DNA from: Evansella caseinilytica
GTDB taxonomy: Bacteria; Bacillota; Bacilli; Bacillales; Salisediminibacteriaceae
Reading direction: 5' to 3'
Assembly: GCF_900107275.1 (NCBI RefSeq)
Contig: NZ_FNPI01000004.1
Coordinates: 186,001 to 250,000 of the forward strand
DNA length: 64,000 bases
Below are positions 34,300 through 43,183 of the stretch, one piece after another. The translations under genes and the position numbers were made by a program. Positions within the stretch are counted from its first letter, which is position 1, and each line of letters opens with the position of its first letter. Below the pieces are notes generated by a model that saw only the letters and a program-made list of their open reading frames with translations, had not been told where the DNA came from and searched no databases.

Positions 34300-35908
34300 A
34301 TTATTAATTGTAGATGATGAGGAAATTATTACAGACGGGTTGTATGATGTGTTTTGCAGTTTAATGCCGGAGCAACTTGATGTTTGCAAAGCATACTCTG
34401 GAAAAGAGGCATTAGGCTGGATGGCGAGAACGAGGATTGACATTGTTCTTACCGATATTGCGATGCCGGAGCTGAACGGTTTAGAGCTAATTGAAAGGGT
34501 TCAGGACTTTTGGCCGCGCTGCAAAGTTATTTTTTTGACGGGCCATGATAATTTTGACTATGTATATCAGGCCATTCAAATGAACCAGGTAAGATATTTA
34601 TTAAAAACAGAAGGATACGATAAGGTAATAAATACTGTCATCGAGGTTATCAATGAGATGAAGCGCAGCCATATTGAAACTTTATTATTAGAGCAGACGG
34701 AAGAACAGAAATACGCCTATGAGTTAATGGCTCAAAGTGATTTTATGAGGCATCTGCTGCAAAAACGTAATGCGACGGGCGATAATCAGGAGATGTTATT
34801 AAATGAATTTAAACAGTTAAATATATCTTTAAATCCAACCAAGTGTGTTCATATGGTGCTCGGTCGTCTGGATTATCCAAAAGACAAAACTTATACCGAA
34901 CGCAGTAAAATTCTCACTTTTGTAAGAACGATTTGGGATCACCATTTACATCGGCAAATGAAAAGTATCGGGATTGTTGACCGCTACGGTGATATTGTCT
35001 GGTTCATCCAGTCGCACCCTGATAAGCGAGTCAGCACAAATCATTTAATCGATTATGTGGAGGGGACCTTGGAATTAATCCAAGAAGAATGCCTCGGAGC
35101 GATTGCATTGACAATACACTTCACGCTGGGAACCGAATCGTGTGAATGGGATGCCGTGTCACAACAATATGAAACGCTTCGTCAATTACAGCAGTTAAAA
35201 ATCGGAAATGGCTTCCCTGAAATTGTAAAACAGCACGAGCATTTTAATGAGGATATCAACAAAGGCGTACACGCTAATCAAAAAATTGAGTTATTGACCG
35301 CTCATCTTGAGGCTAATCGAGCAGAGGAGTTTTTTGATGAGTTCAACGATTTGCAAACGGCGGCAGAGCACGGAAACTTTCATCATATGCTGGTAAACTA
35401 TTTTTCAATTGCGTTAGTTTTGTATTCACATCTTAGTCAGAACGGCTGGCATCATCGCATCATTCAATATGACAAACTATTTAAAGTGGATGAACATGCA
35501 TCGATGAAAGAAAGTTTTCATTATTTAAAACAGGTAGCAAATGAGATTTTTCAAAGCAAAAAAAACGATGATCGGAATCGAGCAACAAAAATCATTGATG
35601 GTATTTGTCATTATATTGAAGATCATTTAAACGAAGATTTATCTTTGGTCAGGCTCGCCGAGATGCACTTTTTTAACCCTTCTTACCTGTCCTATTTTTT
35701 TAAGCAAGAGCGCGGCATTAACTTGTCCGAATATATTGATAACTGCCGACTAAGAAAAGCAAAACAACTGTTGCGGGATTCAGATCTGAAAGTGCGGGAG
35801 GTCAGCGCCCTTGTAGGTTATCATGCTGCCCATTCGTTTACTCGGTTCTTTAAAAAAATGACGGGGGTGACGCCTAAGGAATATCGTGAAAATCTGCAAA
35901 AAGAGTAA
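34292..35908 (+). CDS. AraC-type response regulator (YesN-like)
   Basis: A 538-residue partner of the preceding kinase. Receiver domain 1-120 has all key residues: D8/D9, phosphoacceptor D55 (VLTDIAMPELNG), T83 and K105 (YLLKTEG). A long middle domain follows, and a C-terminal AraC pair of helix-turn-helices covers about 440-535 (IEDHLNEDLSLVRLAEMHFF, then EVSALVGYHAAHSFTRFFKK). It presumably activates the hemicellulose genes. In contrast to the degenerate regulator at 13062, this receiver looks functional. Confidence 0.93.
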   Translation: MYRLLIVDDEEIITDGLYDVFCSLMPEQLDVCKAYSGKEALGWMARTRIDIVLTDIAMPELNGLELIERVQDFWPRCKVIFLTGHDNFDYVYQAIQMNQVRYLLKTEGYDKVINTVIEVINEMKRSHIETLLLEQTEEQKYAYELMAQSDFMRHLLQKRNATGDNQEMLLNEFKQLNISLNPTKCVHMVLGRLDYPKDKTYTERSKILTFVRTIWDHHLHRQMKSIGIVDRYGDIVWFIQSHPDKRVSTNHLIDYVEGTLELIQEECLGAIALTIHFTLGTESCEWDAVSQQYETLRQLQQLKIGNGFPEIVKQHEHFNEDINKGVHANQKIELLTAHLEANRAEEFFDEFNDLQTAAEHGNFHHMLVNYFSIALVLYSHLSQNGWHHRIIQYDKLFKVDEHASMKESFHYLKQVANEIFQSKKNDDRNRATKIIDGICHYIEDHLNEDLSLVRLAEMHFFNPSYLSYFFKQERGINLSEYIDNCRLRKAKQLLRDSDLKVREVSALVGYHAAHSFTRFFKKMTGVTPKEYRENLQKE

Positions 35909-36207
35909 TCCTTGGGAAAACCGGCAGCGACAGCGGCCGAAAATGTCTGAAATCAATGCCTCAATTTACTGATTTCATCTAACATGCAGCGGTTTTGGAA
36001 AAGAATCATTGCTTTGAAAAAATAAGTTAGCTTTCGTTAAGCATTCCGGTTTCTTTTTGCTGTTCAATGTGTTATAGTGAAGAAGCTTATTATTGTTCGG
36101 TATCTTTTAAGAAAAAATAACTTTTCAAGTGATTTTCGTCTTGAATGAATATCAGGAGCAAAAATAGTAATACACGTGGGAAAAACCCGCACAGGAGGAA
36201 ATTTTTT

Positions 36208-36408
36208 ATGGTAGAAGGAAAAGTAAAATGGTTTAACTCGGAGAAAGGCTTCGGTTTTATTGAAGTCGAAGGACAAGACGATGTATTCGTACATTTCTCT
36301 GCAATTCAAGGTGATGGATTCAAAACTCTTGAAGAAGGTCAAACTGTTAGCTTTGAGATCGAACAAGGTCAGCGCGGACCGCAAGCTGCCAACGTTCATA
36401 AACAATAA
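36208..36408 (+). CDS. cold-shock protein (CspA/CspB family)
   Basis: A 66-residue single-stranded nucleic-acid binding protein, normal length. RNP1 (KGFGFIEV) and RNP2 (VFVHFSAI) are both intact. AGGAGGAAATTTTTT precedes the ATG, and the preceding 100-odd bases form an AT-rich leader as is usual for csp genes. An own terminator follows. Confidence 0.97.
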   Translation: MVEGKVKWFNSEKGFGFIEVEGQDDVFVHFSAIQGDGFKTLEEGQTVSFEIEQGQRGPQAANVHKQ

Positions 36409-36420
36409 TTGTCGATAAGG

Positions 36421-36468
36421 AAGCCTTTTTTGAGCTCTGAGGAGCTTAAAAAAGGCTTTTCTTTTTTG
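36421..36468 (+). terminator. csp terminator
   Basis: A long stem with AAGCCTTTTTTGAGCTC (36421-36437) pairing almost perfectly to 36441-36458 and a T-rich tail (TTCTTTTTT). Confidence 0.85.
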
Positions 36469-36538
36469 CTGACGGCTGCTCCAAAAATCCTGATGGTAAA
36501 GTTTTTACCTTATAAACTATAGCTGTTGATGCATAGGA

Positions 36539-36567
36539 TTACATTTATAAAAACGCTGTTGTATAAT
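36539..36567 (+). promoter_or_regulatory. possible promoter of the GH2 gene
   Basis: TTACAT (36539-36544), 17-bp spacer, TATAAT (36562-36567), 151 bp upstream of the chosen start codon. Confidence 0.4.
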
Positions 36568-36717
36568 AGTCTAGTAGAGCATGTTCCAATAACAAAGAAC
36601 AACGATCTGTTAGAAAGGCTGTCTTCCCTAGACTTTGTTGCTTTTCGACTTGTTTTTGAAAAGAAAAGATCCTTTTACAAAAACGACGAAACATGGAGTG
36701 GAGAGCGGGTGACTAAA

Positions 36718-39700
36718 ATGAACAAAAAAGAGTTATTTAATGCCGGCTGGGAATTTGCCAAAAGTGGTTTGGACGTTTCTGAAAGCGCTGCCTTGGAATT
36801 CGTGCCGGTGGATCTGCCGCATGACTGGCTGGTTTATAATACTCTCGATCTTTATGAAAACAGCATTGGCTGGTACCGAAAGACATTTTATTATTCTAAA
36901 AAGGAAGAGGATGTGATTCTTTGCTTTGACGGGGTGTATATGGATTCTTCCGTTTATGTCAATCAGCAGCTTGTCGGTGAATGGAAGTACGGTTATTCTT
37001 CCTTTGAACATCAGATAACAGACGCTCTCGCGGAAGGGGAAAATGAGATTCTTGTAAAAGTCGTCCACCAAAGTCCAAACAGCAGGTGGTACTCAGGTGC
37101 AGGAATCTATCGGAATGTCTGGCTGAAGACCCGGGGGAAAAATCACATTGCAACGGATGGCATCTATATCTCGACGGCAATAACGGAGCAAGGGTGGCAA
37201 GTGGACATTGATGTGGAAGTGAGCATTACGGAAGCCGCGCAAATCTCCCATTCCATCATGTATCAAGATCAGTTGATCACCCAAGCGTCCGGGACGATTA
37301 CAACAGCAAACTCCTCAGGCATACATCACCGGCAGACGATGGTTGTCGACAATCCGCTGCTGTGGAGTCCGGATGAACCGCGGCTTTACCAGCTTCAAAC
37401 CGAATTGATTATGGGGGTGACGGATCACGCCGCGAAACAACCGCGAAATGTGGTAGAATCGGTAACGCAAAACCTTGGCTTCCGGTCGATTGTCCTTGAC
37501 CCGGATCAAGGATTGCAACTGAACGGGAAAAAAGTCAAATTAAACGGCGTATGCGAACATCATGATTTAGGCGCCCTTGGAGCAGCTTTTAACAAAGCTG
37601 CATTAAAAAGACGGCTGACGATTTTGAAAGAGATGGGAGCTAACGCCATCAGGACGGCGCACAACATGCCGGCCCCGGAACTGATGGATTTAGCGGATGA
37701 GCTGGGCTTTCTTGTTGTTTCAGAAGCGTTTGACATGTGGGAACGGGCAAAAACTCCTTACGACTATGCGCGATTTTTTAAAGACTGGTGTGCTGTTGAC
37801 GTGAAAAGCTGGGTTCGAAGGGACCGCAACCACCCGAGCTTGCTCATGTGGAGCATCGGCAATGAAATTTATGACACCCATGCAGATGAGAAAGGTCAGC
37901 AAATCACAACAATGCTTATGAAGTTTGTTCAACAGCATGATCCGAAGGAAAATGCTCGCGTGACCATCGGCTCCAATTATATGCCATGGGAAAACGCGCA
38001 AAAATGTGCGGATATTGTAAAGGTGGCCGGGTATAATTATGCGGAAAAATATTATCAACAGCATCATCAGGAGCATCCCGACTGGATAATTTACGGTAGC
38101 GAAACCGCGTCGGTTGTGCAAAGCAGAGGAATTTATCACTTCCCGTATGAAAAATCGATTCTTGCGGACGACGATGAGCAATGCTCTGCGCTTGGGAACA
38201 GCTCAACAAGCTGGGGCGCAAAATCGGCGGAGGCTTGTATTATAGCCGAAAGGGATACGTCATTTTCTTTAGGTCAATTCATTTGGACCGGGTTTGACTA
38301 CATTGGGGAACCAACGCCGTATCACACAAAAAATGCGTATTTCGGCCAAATCGATACCGCCACATTCAAGAAGGATTCTTACTATATTTATCAGGCAGCC
38401 TGGACGGATTACAAGAAGAAGCCAATGGTGCATCTTTTTCCGTATTGGGATTTTAATGACGGACAAGTGATCGATGTTCGCGTATGTTCCAACGCTCCGA
38501 AAATTGAGCTGCAGTTAAACGGCGACAGCATCGGCACGCATCTCATCGACCACGAACACGGAACAGAACTTGTCGGATGGTGGAAAGTTCCTTTTGAGAG
38601 AGGCGAGTTAACCGCGATTGCGTATGATGAAAACGGCGAAGTCATCGCAACGGATGTAAAAAGGTCGTTCAAGGATGCCGACAGTATTTCTCTGACAGCG
38701 GATACGGACACGATCACCGCCAACGGAACGGACTTGATTTTTCTCGAAATTTCCATGAAAGATGAAGACGGGAATGAAGTGGAAAATGCAACGAACCGGG
38801 TAACAGTAAAGGTGACAGGTGCAGGCCGGCTGCTTGGGTTGGATAATGGAGACAGCACGGATTACGACCAGTATAAAGGCGTTAGTAAAAGGCTGTTCAG
38901 CGGCAAATTAATGGCGATAATCGGCGCGACGCTGAAGCCGGGAAAAATAGACGTCGAAGTTTCTTCTCCTGGGCTGGACAAACAGGTAGGGCAATTCACT
39001 TCGCTCCCGGTTTGTGACAAAGCTGCGCTCAAGGGCGTTTCTGCGCAGATGGGCAATCAGCGGATGCGGGTGGTTTTGGGCAGAGAACAGGAAATTCCTT
39101 TACGGAAAGTGGAAATCATCAGCGACGCCGGTCAACTGCTAAATGAATCACAAAAAGAACTGGTTGTCAGGGCCAAATTATATCCTGAGAACACTTCCTA
39201 CCGGGAAATAGAGTGGAGTGTCGTCAATGATACAGGTATTCCTTCCAGTATCGCAACGGTTGAGCCGGCGGGACTTGAAGCAACAGTCAGCGCCTTAGGC
39301 GACGGCAGCTTCCGTCTCCGCTGCACGAGTAAAAACGGCAACGACAAAACGAAGCTTATCTCGGAATTGGAGTTTCAGGCTGCTGGTTTGGGGACAGCAT
39401 ACAAAGATCCGTACAGCTTTCTATCTGCCGGATTGTACGATTACAGCAAAGGAGAAGTCGGAAACGGCAACGAGCGCGGGATTGCCACAAGCAGGGATGG
39501 CGTAACCGAAGTCGGTTTCCATGGCATTGATTTCGGCTCTTACGGATCGGACACGATCACGCTTCCGATCTTTGCGTTGACGAGCGAACCGTATTCCCTG
39601 CAAATCTGGGAAGGAAGCCCCGGTGAGGAAGGAAGCGATCTCCTTGCCGACGTCATCTATCAAAAGGAACCGAAGTGGAATGTTTATCAGGAGGAAACCT

Positions 39701-40182
39701 ATCGTTTGTCGAGGAAACTTCGCGGAATTACTTCGATTTGCTTTATTCTTAAACAAAAAGTGCACATCAAAGGCTTTTATTTTGAAAAACAGAACCGAGC
39801 GTTTGAAAAAAATCAGGCTGCAGCTTGCGATCGTATTTACGGAGACAGCTACACAGTAAAGGAGGGCCGAGTGGAAGGGATCGGCAACAATGTCTCCCTG
39901 GAATTCAACGACCTGGATTTTACAAGCGACGGTACCTCCAGCATCGTGATTTCCGGTCGAGCGCCGCTTGAGAGAAACACGCTGCAAATAAAGTTTACCA
40001 GTGAGGAAGGGGAAACGAGCCAAATCGTGGAATTTACGCAATCATATGACTACGTGGAGAAAGAGTTTCCGCTGGAAAAAATGACCGGAATGCAAAAGGT
40101 AACGTTCCTGTTTTTGCCGGGGAGTCATTTTGACTTCGGCTGGTTCCGCTTTGAGACCGATGCGAGGAAGGGAAAGCAATGA
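36718..40182 (+). CDS. large GH2-family beta-glycosidase (beta-galactosidase-like)
   Basis: Cytoplasmic-looking enzyme of 1154 residues. Order: GH2 sugar-binding domain (GAGIYRNVWLK near residue 125), immunoglobulin-like domain, TIM barrel with acid/base in MWSIGNEIYD and nucleophile in YGSETAS, a DUF4982-like domain (KPMVHLFPYWDFNDGQ), an Ig-like domain (SISLTADTDTITANGTDLIF), and further C-terminal beta-sandwich modules. Specificity cannot be told: beta-galactoside, glucuronide or mannoside are possible. Start ATG 36718 is 12 nt after GGAGAG; GTG 36709 is an alternative. It overlaps the Nif3-like gene by 4 nt. Confidence 0.88.
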   Translation: MNKKELFNAGWEFAKSGLDVSESAALEFVPVDLPHDWLVYNTLDLYENSIGWYRKTFYYSKKEEDVILCFDGVYMDSSVYVNQQLVGEWKYGYSSFEHQITDALAEGENEILVKVVHQSPNSRWYSGAGIYRNVWLKTRGKNHIATDGIYISTAITEQGWQVDIDVEVSITEAAQISHSIMYQDQLITQASGTITTANSSGIHHRQTMVVDNPLLWSPDEPRLYQLQTELIMGVTDHAAKQPRNVVESVTQNLGFRSIVLDPDQGLQLNGKKVKLNGVCEHHDLGALGAAFNKAALKRRLTILKEMGANAIRTAHNMPAPELMDLADELGFLVVSEAFDMWERAKTPYDYARFFKDWCAVDVKSWVRRDRNHPSLLMWSIGNEIYDTHADEKGQQITTMLMKFVQQHDPKENARVTIGSNYMPWENAQKCADIVKVAGYNYAEKYYQQHHQEHPDWIIYGSETASVVQSRGIYHFPYEKSILADDDEQCSALGNSSTSWGAKSAEACIIAERDTSFSLGQFIWTGFDYIGEPTPYHTKNAYFGQIDTATFKKDSYYIYQAAWTDYKKKPMVHLFPYWDFNDGQVIDVRVCSNAPKIELQLNGDSIGTHLIDHEHGTELVGWWKVPFERGELTAIAYDENGEVIATDVKRSFKDADSISLTADTDTITANGTDLIFLEISMKDEDGNEVENATNRVTVKVTGAGRLLGLDNGDSTDYDQYKGVSKRLFSGKLMAIIGATLKPGKIDVEVSSPGLDKQVGQFTSLPVCDKAALKGVSAQMGNQRMRVVLGREQEIPLRKVEIISDAGQLLNESQKELVVRAKLYPENTSYREIEWSVVNDTGIPSSIATVEPAGLEATVSALGDGSFRLRCTSKNGNDKTKLISELEFQAAGLGTAYKDPYSFLSAGLYDYSKGEVGNGNERGIATSRDGVTEVGFHGIDFGSYGSDTITLPIFALTSEPYSLQIWEGSPGEEGSDLLADVIYQKEPKWNVYQEETYRLSRKLRGITSICFILKQKVHIKGFYFEKQNRAFEKNQAAACDRIYGDSYTVKEGRVEGIGNNVSLEFNDLDFTSDGTSSIVISGRAPLERNTLQIKFTSEEGETSQIVEFTQSYDYVEKEFPLEKMTGMQKVTFLFLPGSHFDFGWFRFETDARKGKQ

Positions 40183-40970
40183 AAACAACCGTTCATGATG
40201 TAATACAAAAACTGACAGCAAAGGTGAACACGCTGGAGAATACGGTGGATACATTGAAGTGCGGCAATCCACAAATGAAAGTTACCGGAATAACCGTCAC
40301 CTTTATGCCCACATACGCAGCGATAGAGAAAACAATCGAGTTGGGAGCGAACCTGCTCATAACTCATGAAGGATTGTTCTACAGTCATTGGGATGCGTAT
40401 GAACTTGACGAAAAGCAAGTATACAATGAAAAACGGAGGCTGCTTCATGAATCAGGAATAGCCGTGTACCGTTTCCACGATTATTGGCACCGATATAAGC
40501 CGGACGGCATCATGCAAGGACTCGTTGAAGCGCTGGAATGGAATGCGTATGTAGAAAAACATCATTCTGCTGCAACGGTTTTGAACCTACCTGAGACGAA
40601 TCTGGAAGAAATTTCTCGTCATGTGAAGCAACAGCTGGAAATCGATTTTGTACGTGTGACGGGCGATTTGGCGATGCCGTGTACAAGAATCGGATTGCTG
40701 GCCGGTTACCGCGGCGGCTCCTCGCTGTCCATCCCGTTATTCGAGAAAGAAAATCTCGACGTGATTATATATGGAGAAGGGCCGGAATGGGAAACGCCGG
40801 AGTATGTGAAGGATTCGATCAGCCAAGGGAGAAAGCGAGCAATTATTATCCTTGGACACGGGGAAAGTGAAGAACCAGGAATGAAATTTTTGGCGGAGCG
40901 GATGGTGGAAATGTTTCCACAGCTTCCTGTTCACTATCTGCTGACAGTGCAAAACTTTCAAGTGATGTAA
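40179..40970 (+). CDS. Nif3-like dinuclear metal-centre protein
   Basis: A 263-residue NIF3/GCH1-type-1-like protein, with the metal-ligand stretches LLITHEGLFYSHWD (about 66-79) and IILGHGESEEPGMKFLAERM at the C-terminal end, as in the family. The biochemical role is unsettled. ATGA overlap with the GH2 gene suggests it is produced together with that enzyme, which is unusual, since Nif3 homologues are commonly linked with housekeeping genes. Confidence 0.8.
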   Translation: MKTTVHDVIQKLTAKVNTLENTVDTLKCGNPQMKVTGITVTFMPTYAAIEKTIELGANLLITHEGLFYSHWDAYELDEKQVYNEKRRLLHESGIAVYRFHDYWHRYKPDGIMQGLVEALEWNAYVEKHHSAATVLNLPETNLEEISRHVKQQLEIDFVRVTGDLAMPCTRIGLLAGYRGGSSLSIPLFEKENLDVIIYGEGPEWETPEYVKDSISQGRKRAIIILGHGESEEPGMKFLAERMVEMFPQLPVHYLLTVQNFQVM

Positions 40971-40984
40971 AGTAAAAGTAAAAC

Positions 40985-41100
40985 CAGTGAACTCGTTTCA
41001 GCAAGGTGAAACTTCGAGGAATCAGGTGGAGACTCTACTCCACCTGATTTAAATCCCACCTACGCTAACGCTTAGAGGTGGGGGTCTTATACCCTATAAG
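40985..41100 (+). mobile_element. IS200/IS605-like right-end remnant (TnpB guide-RNA-like end), no transposase
   Basis: The stretch runs AACTCGTTTCAGCAAGGTGA, then a hairpin TCAGGTGGAG/CTCCACCTGA (about 41020-41045), then CCCACCT...AGGTGGG (about 41056-41086). This series of hairpins ending in a C-rich/G-rich palindrome is typical of the 3' end of TnpB-type elements, where the guide (omega/re) RNA is encoded. No tnpA or tnpB frame remains upstream, since the Nif3-like gene ends at 40970. Identification is by pattern only. Confidence 0.5.
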
Positions 41101-41113
41101 AAAAATCGATAAA

Positions 41114-41147
41114 AAGGGCGGGAGCAGGCGCTGCTTACCGCCCTTCA
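41114..41147. terminator. hairpin terminator
   Basis: AAGGGCGG (41114-41121) and CCGCCCTT (41138-41145) form an 8-bp stem flanked by A-rich and T-rich sequence; it could stop either direction. Confidence 0.5.
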
Positions 41148-41212
41148 TTTTCCGCTGTCTGTTTTGCAATCCGGAACGGCTGGCTGAAATTAAGGATGTA
41201 CTGAAAAAATGA

Positions 41213-41341
41213 CACCGTTTTCTCCCTTTAGATTCGATTATCAATGGGGAGAAATATCGCCCCGATCCCGATAAACGAGAACATCTAAAATGGATAAGCG
41301 GCTTAAAGATGGTCCTGGCTTTGAGAGTGAGAATTGTCTAA
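41213..41341 (+). pseudogene. short coding-like remnant
   Basis: A 42-codon open stretch without a start codon, reading LDSIINGEKYRPDPDKREHL and ending after VRIV. Composition is protein-like, but no family is recognised. It lies between the IS-like scar and the Phd-Uma2 gene and may be a fragment left by insertion and deletion. Confidence 0.25.
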
Positions 41342-41365
41342 ACATGTTAGGAAGGTCTTGTTTAA

Positions 41366-42139
41366 CTAGGGAGATAACAATTCAAGAAACAGAGCATCCA
41401 CATTTACCGATAAACCATTAAAAACTTGCGACTTGGCATCAGCCGCTTTTTCATAAGACTTCACCGAGTCGATTTCGTGGTCAGTAAAAACATAAACCAT
41501 TATACTCTCTTGCTTCGGGTCAATAATCCAGTATTCCCGAACTCCCGAGAGTCTGTAAGTGTCAAGCTTCGTGATCATATCCTTACTGCGGCTACTATCC
41601 GAGATAATTTCAATAACCAATGCAGGCGTACCCATATACCGTCCTTTTTCAGTAACATTGCCTTCCAGGTCACAAGCTACAAGCAGATCGGGTTGCATGA
41701 CATCAGGCTCTTTAATATTGTTCTTTTTAAAATGCACATCGAAAGGCGCAAAAAATACTCTGCACTTATTGCCTTTGAAATAATCATTAAACGTTAAGTA
41801 TAATCTGGCAAGAATCTCCTGATGCCCAATGTTGGGAGATGCTAATAAATAAATTTCACCGTTGATAAATTCCATTCTAAGTGTGCTCTTCTCGGAAATC
41901 TCGATAAACTCTTCATAGGAAACCTTTTTCCCGCCGTATTGATAATCGAGCGCATTTTCTCTTACTATAAAATACTGTTCAATGTCTGTTACATATGGAG
42001 TTAAACGGGCAATTTTACTGCCGTTTTTTGTGATGACCACATCATTCTGCTCCTCAACAAAATCCAGATACTTCCCTAAATTTTGCTTAAGCTCCGTTGC
42101 TGTTATCACAACTCCCTCTTTATCCTTCATTGACTCCAC
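41366..42139 (-). CDS. Phd/YefM antitoxin domain fused to a Uma2 PD-(D/E)XK nuclease-like domain
   Basis: A 257-residue two-domain protein. Residues about 8-55 (ITATELKQNLGKYLDFVEE, then VVITKNGSKIARLTPY) are a Phd/YefM antitoxin-like DNA-binding domain. Residues about 70-255 are a Uma2 domain with the restriction-endonuclease-like set: aspartate in MQPDLLVACD, glutamate in PALVIEIISD, then KLDTYRLSGVREYWIIDP. The GTG start has GGAGGTGAT 9 nt upstream. Function unknown; it may be a self-contained regulator/nuclease. Confidence 0.85.
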   Translation of the reverse strand: MESMKDKEGVVITATELKQNLGKYLDFVEEQNDVVITKNGSKIARLTPYVTDIEQYFIVRENALDYQYGGKKVSYEEFIEISEKSTLRMEFINGEIYLLASPNIGHQEILARLYLTFNDYFKGNKCRVFFAPFDVHFKKNNIKEPDVMQPDLLVACDLEGNVTEKGRYMGTPALVIEIISDSSRSKDMITKLDTYRLSGVREYWIIDPKQESIMVYVFTDHEIDSVKSYEKAADAKSQVFNGLSVNVDALFLELLSP

Positions 42140-42465
42140 AACTAATCACCTCCGATAATATTTTATCAGACAGGACCTTTCATTACAAGAAAAAACGCAC
42201 GGTTTTTCATAATATATCGAACGATAATTCATTTTAAATCGTGCGAAAAATGTTTTCTTCCATATGCGACCGTTGTGAACGTGGATAATGCTTGGAAATA
42301 GGAAGGATTGTCAGATTGGACGGTTTTTGGAAGAAAATAAGCCTTTTTAAGCTGATATGATAGATGATGATATACATCTCCTAAAAAAGAAAATTTGATG
42401 ATAAATTTGCTGTATTATTTTACGAATAAATCACATATAATAAAAGTAAAAAGGAGTTGTAATCC

Positions 42466-42720
42466 ATGCCGAACATCAAACCGATATCAGATTTAAGAAA
42501 CTATAACGAAGTTCTGCGGGACATTGCCGCAGGTGAACCAGTATTTTTGACTAAAAATGGAAGAGGGAAATTTGCGATCGTTGATATCAATGAATATGAG
42601 AAACTAAAGGCTTCATTAAAGCTGATGTCGCAGCTTGCCCAAGGAGAACTGTCTGGAAAAGAGAAAGGGTGGATGACCATCGAGGAAGTGGAAGCAGAAC
42701 TGGGGATTGAGGATGTATAA
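42466..42720 (+). CDS. YefM/Phd-type antitoxin
   Basis: An 84-residue antitoxin: N-terminal Phd fold (IKPISDLRNYNEVLRDIAAG, then VFLTKNGRGKFAIVDINEYE) and an acidic C-terminal tail (EEVEAELGIEDV) expected to wrap the toxin. AAAAGGAG precedes the ATG. It overlaps the toxin gene by 8 nt. Autoregulation by the antitoxin-toxin complex is usual in the family. Confidence 0.92.
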   Translation: MPNIKPISDLRNYNEVLRDIAAGEPVFLTKNGRGKFAIVDINEYEKLKASLKLMSQLAQGELSGKEKGWMTIEEVEAELGIEDV

Positions 42721-43045
42721 GCTGAGCATTTCACCTGAAGCTAAAGATGATTTAGTAAAAATAAAAAGCAATATTTCTAAGGAACGATGCAATACACACG
42801 CAGCTGTAAATTTAGTCACTAAAATCACCCGAAAAATACGCGGGCTGACAGAACATCCGGAAATCGGTGCTCCGCTCTCTTCCGTTTTGGATATACAGAC
42901 AGATTTCCGTTTTCTTGTCTGTAATAATTACTTGATATTTTACAGATTAGAAAATCGAACTATTTACGTGTCGAGAATTTTATACAGCAGGCGGAATTAT
43001 ATGCGTATTCTATTCGGTAAGTTATCGGAGGATGAAGAGATATAG
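42713..43045 (+). CDS. ParE/RelE-superfamily toxin
   Basis: A 110-residue toxin partner: MYKLSISPEAKDDLVKIKSN at the start, ITRKIRGLTEHPEIGAPLSS in the middle and a C-terminal VSRILYSRRNYMRILFG strand pair. This is ParE-like; gyrase poisoning or mRNA cleavage cannot be told apart from the sequence. ATG 42713 (7 nt after GGGG) is preferred to the TTG at 42707. Stop at 43045; the gap to the next gene holds nothing clear. Confidence 0.9.
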   Translation: MYKLSISPEAKDDLVKIKSNISKERCNTHAAVNLVTKITRKIRGLTEHPEIGAPLSSVLDIQTDFRFLVCNNYLIFYRLENRTIYVSRILYSRRNYMRILFGKLSEDEEI

Positions 43046-43183
43046 AATTGTTAAGTACTTCGGAGAACCTATGCCGAATGAGCAGTAATAGCTAAACGTA
43101 AGATTCGATTTTAGGCTGCAGCGTCGTTAGGCTCTTTGCTGTGTTTGACGTGCAGCAGCTACAGAGAGGAAGCTTGATAAGAA

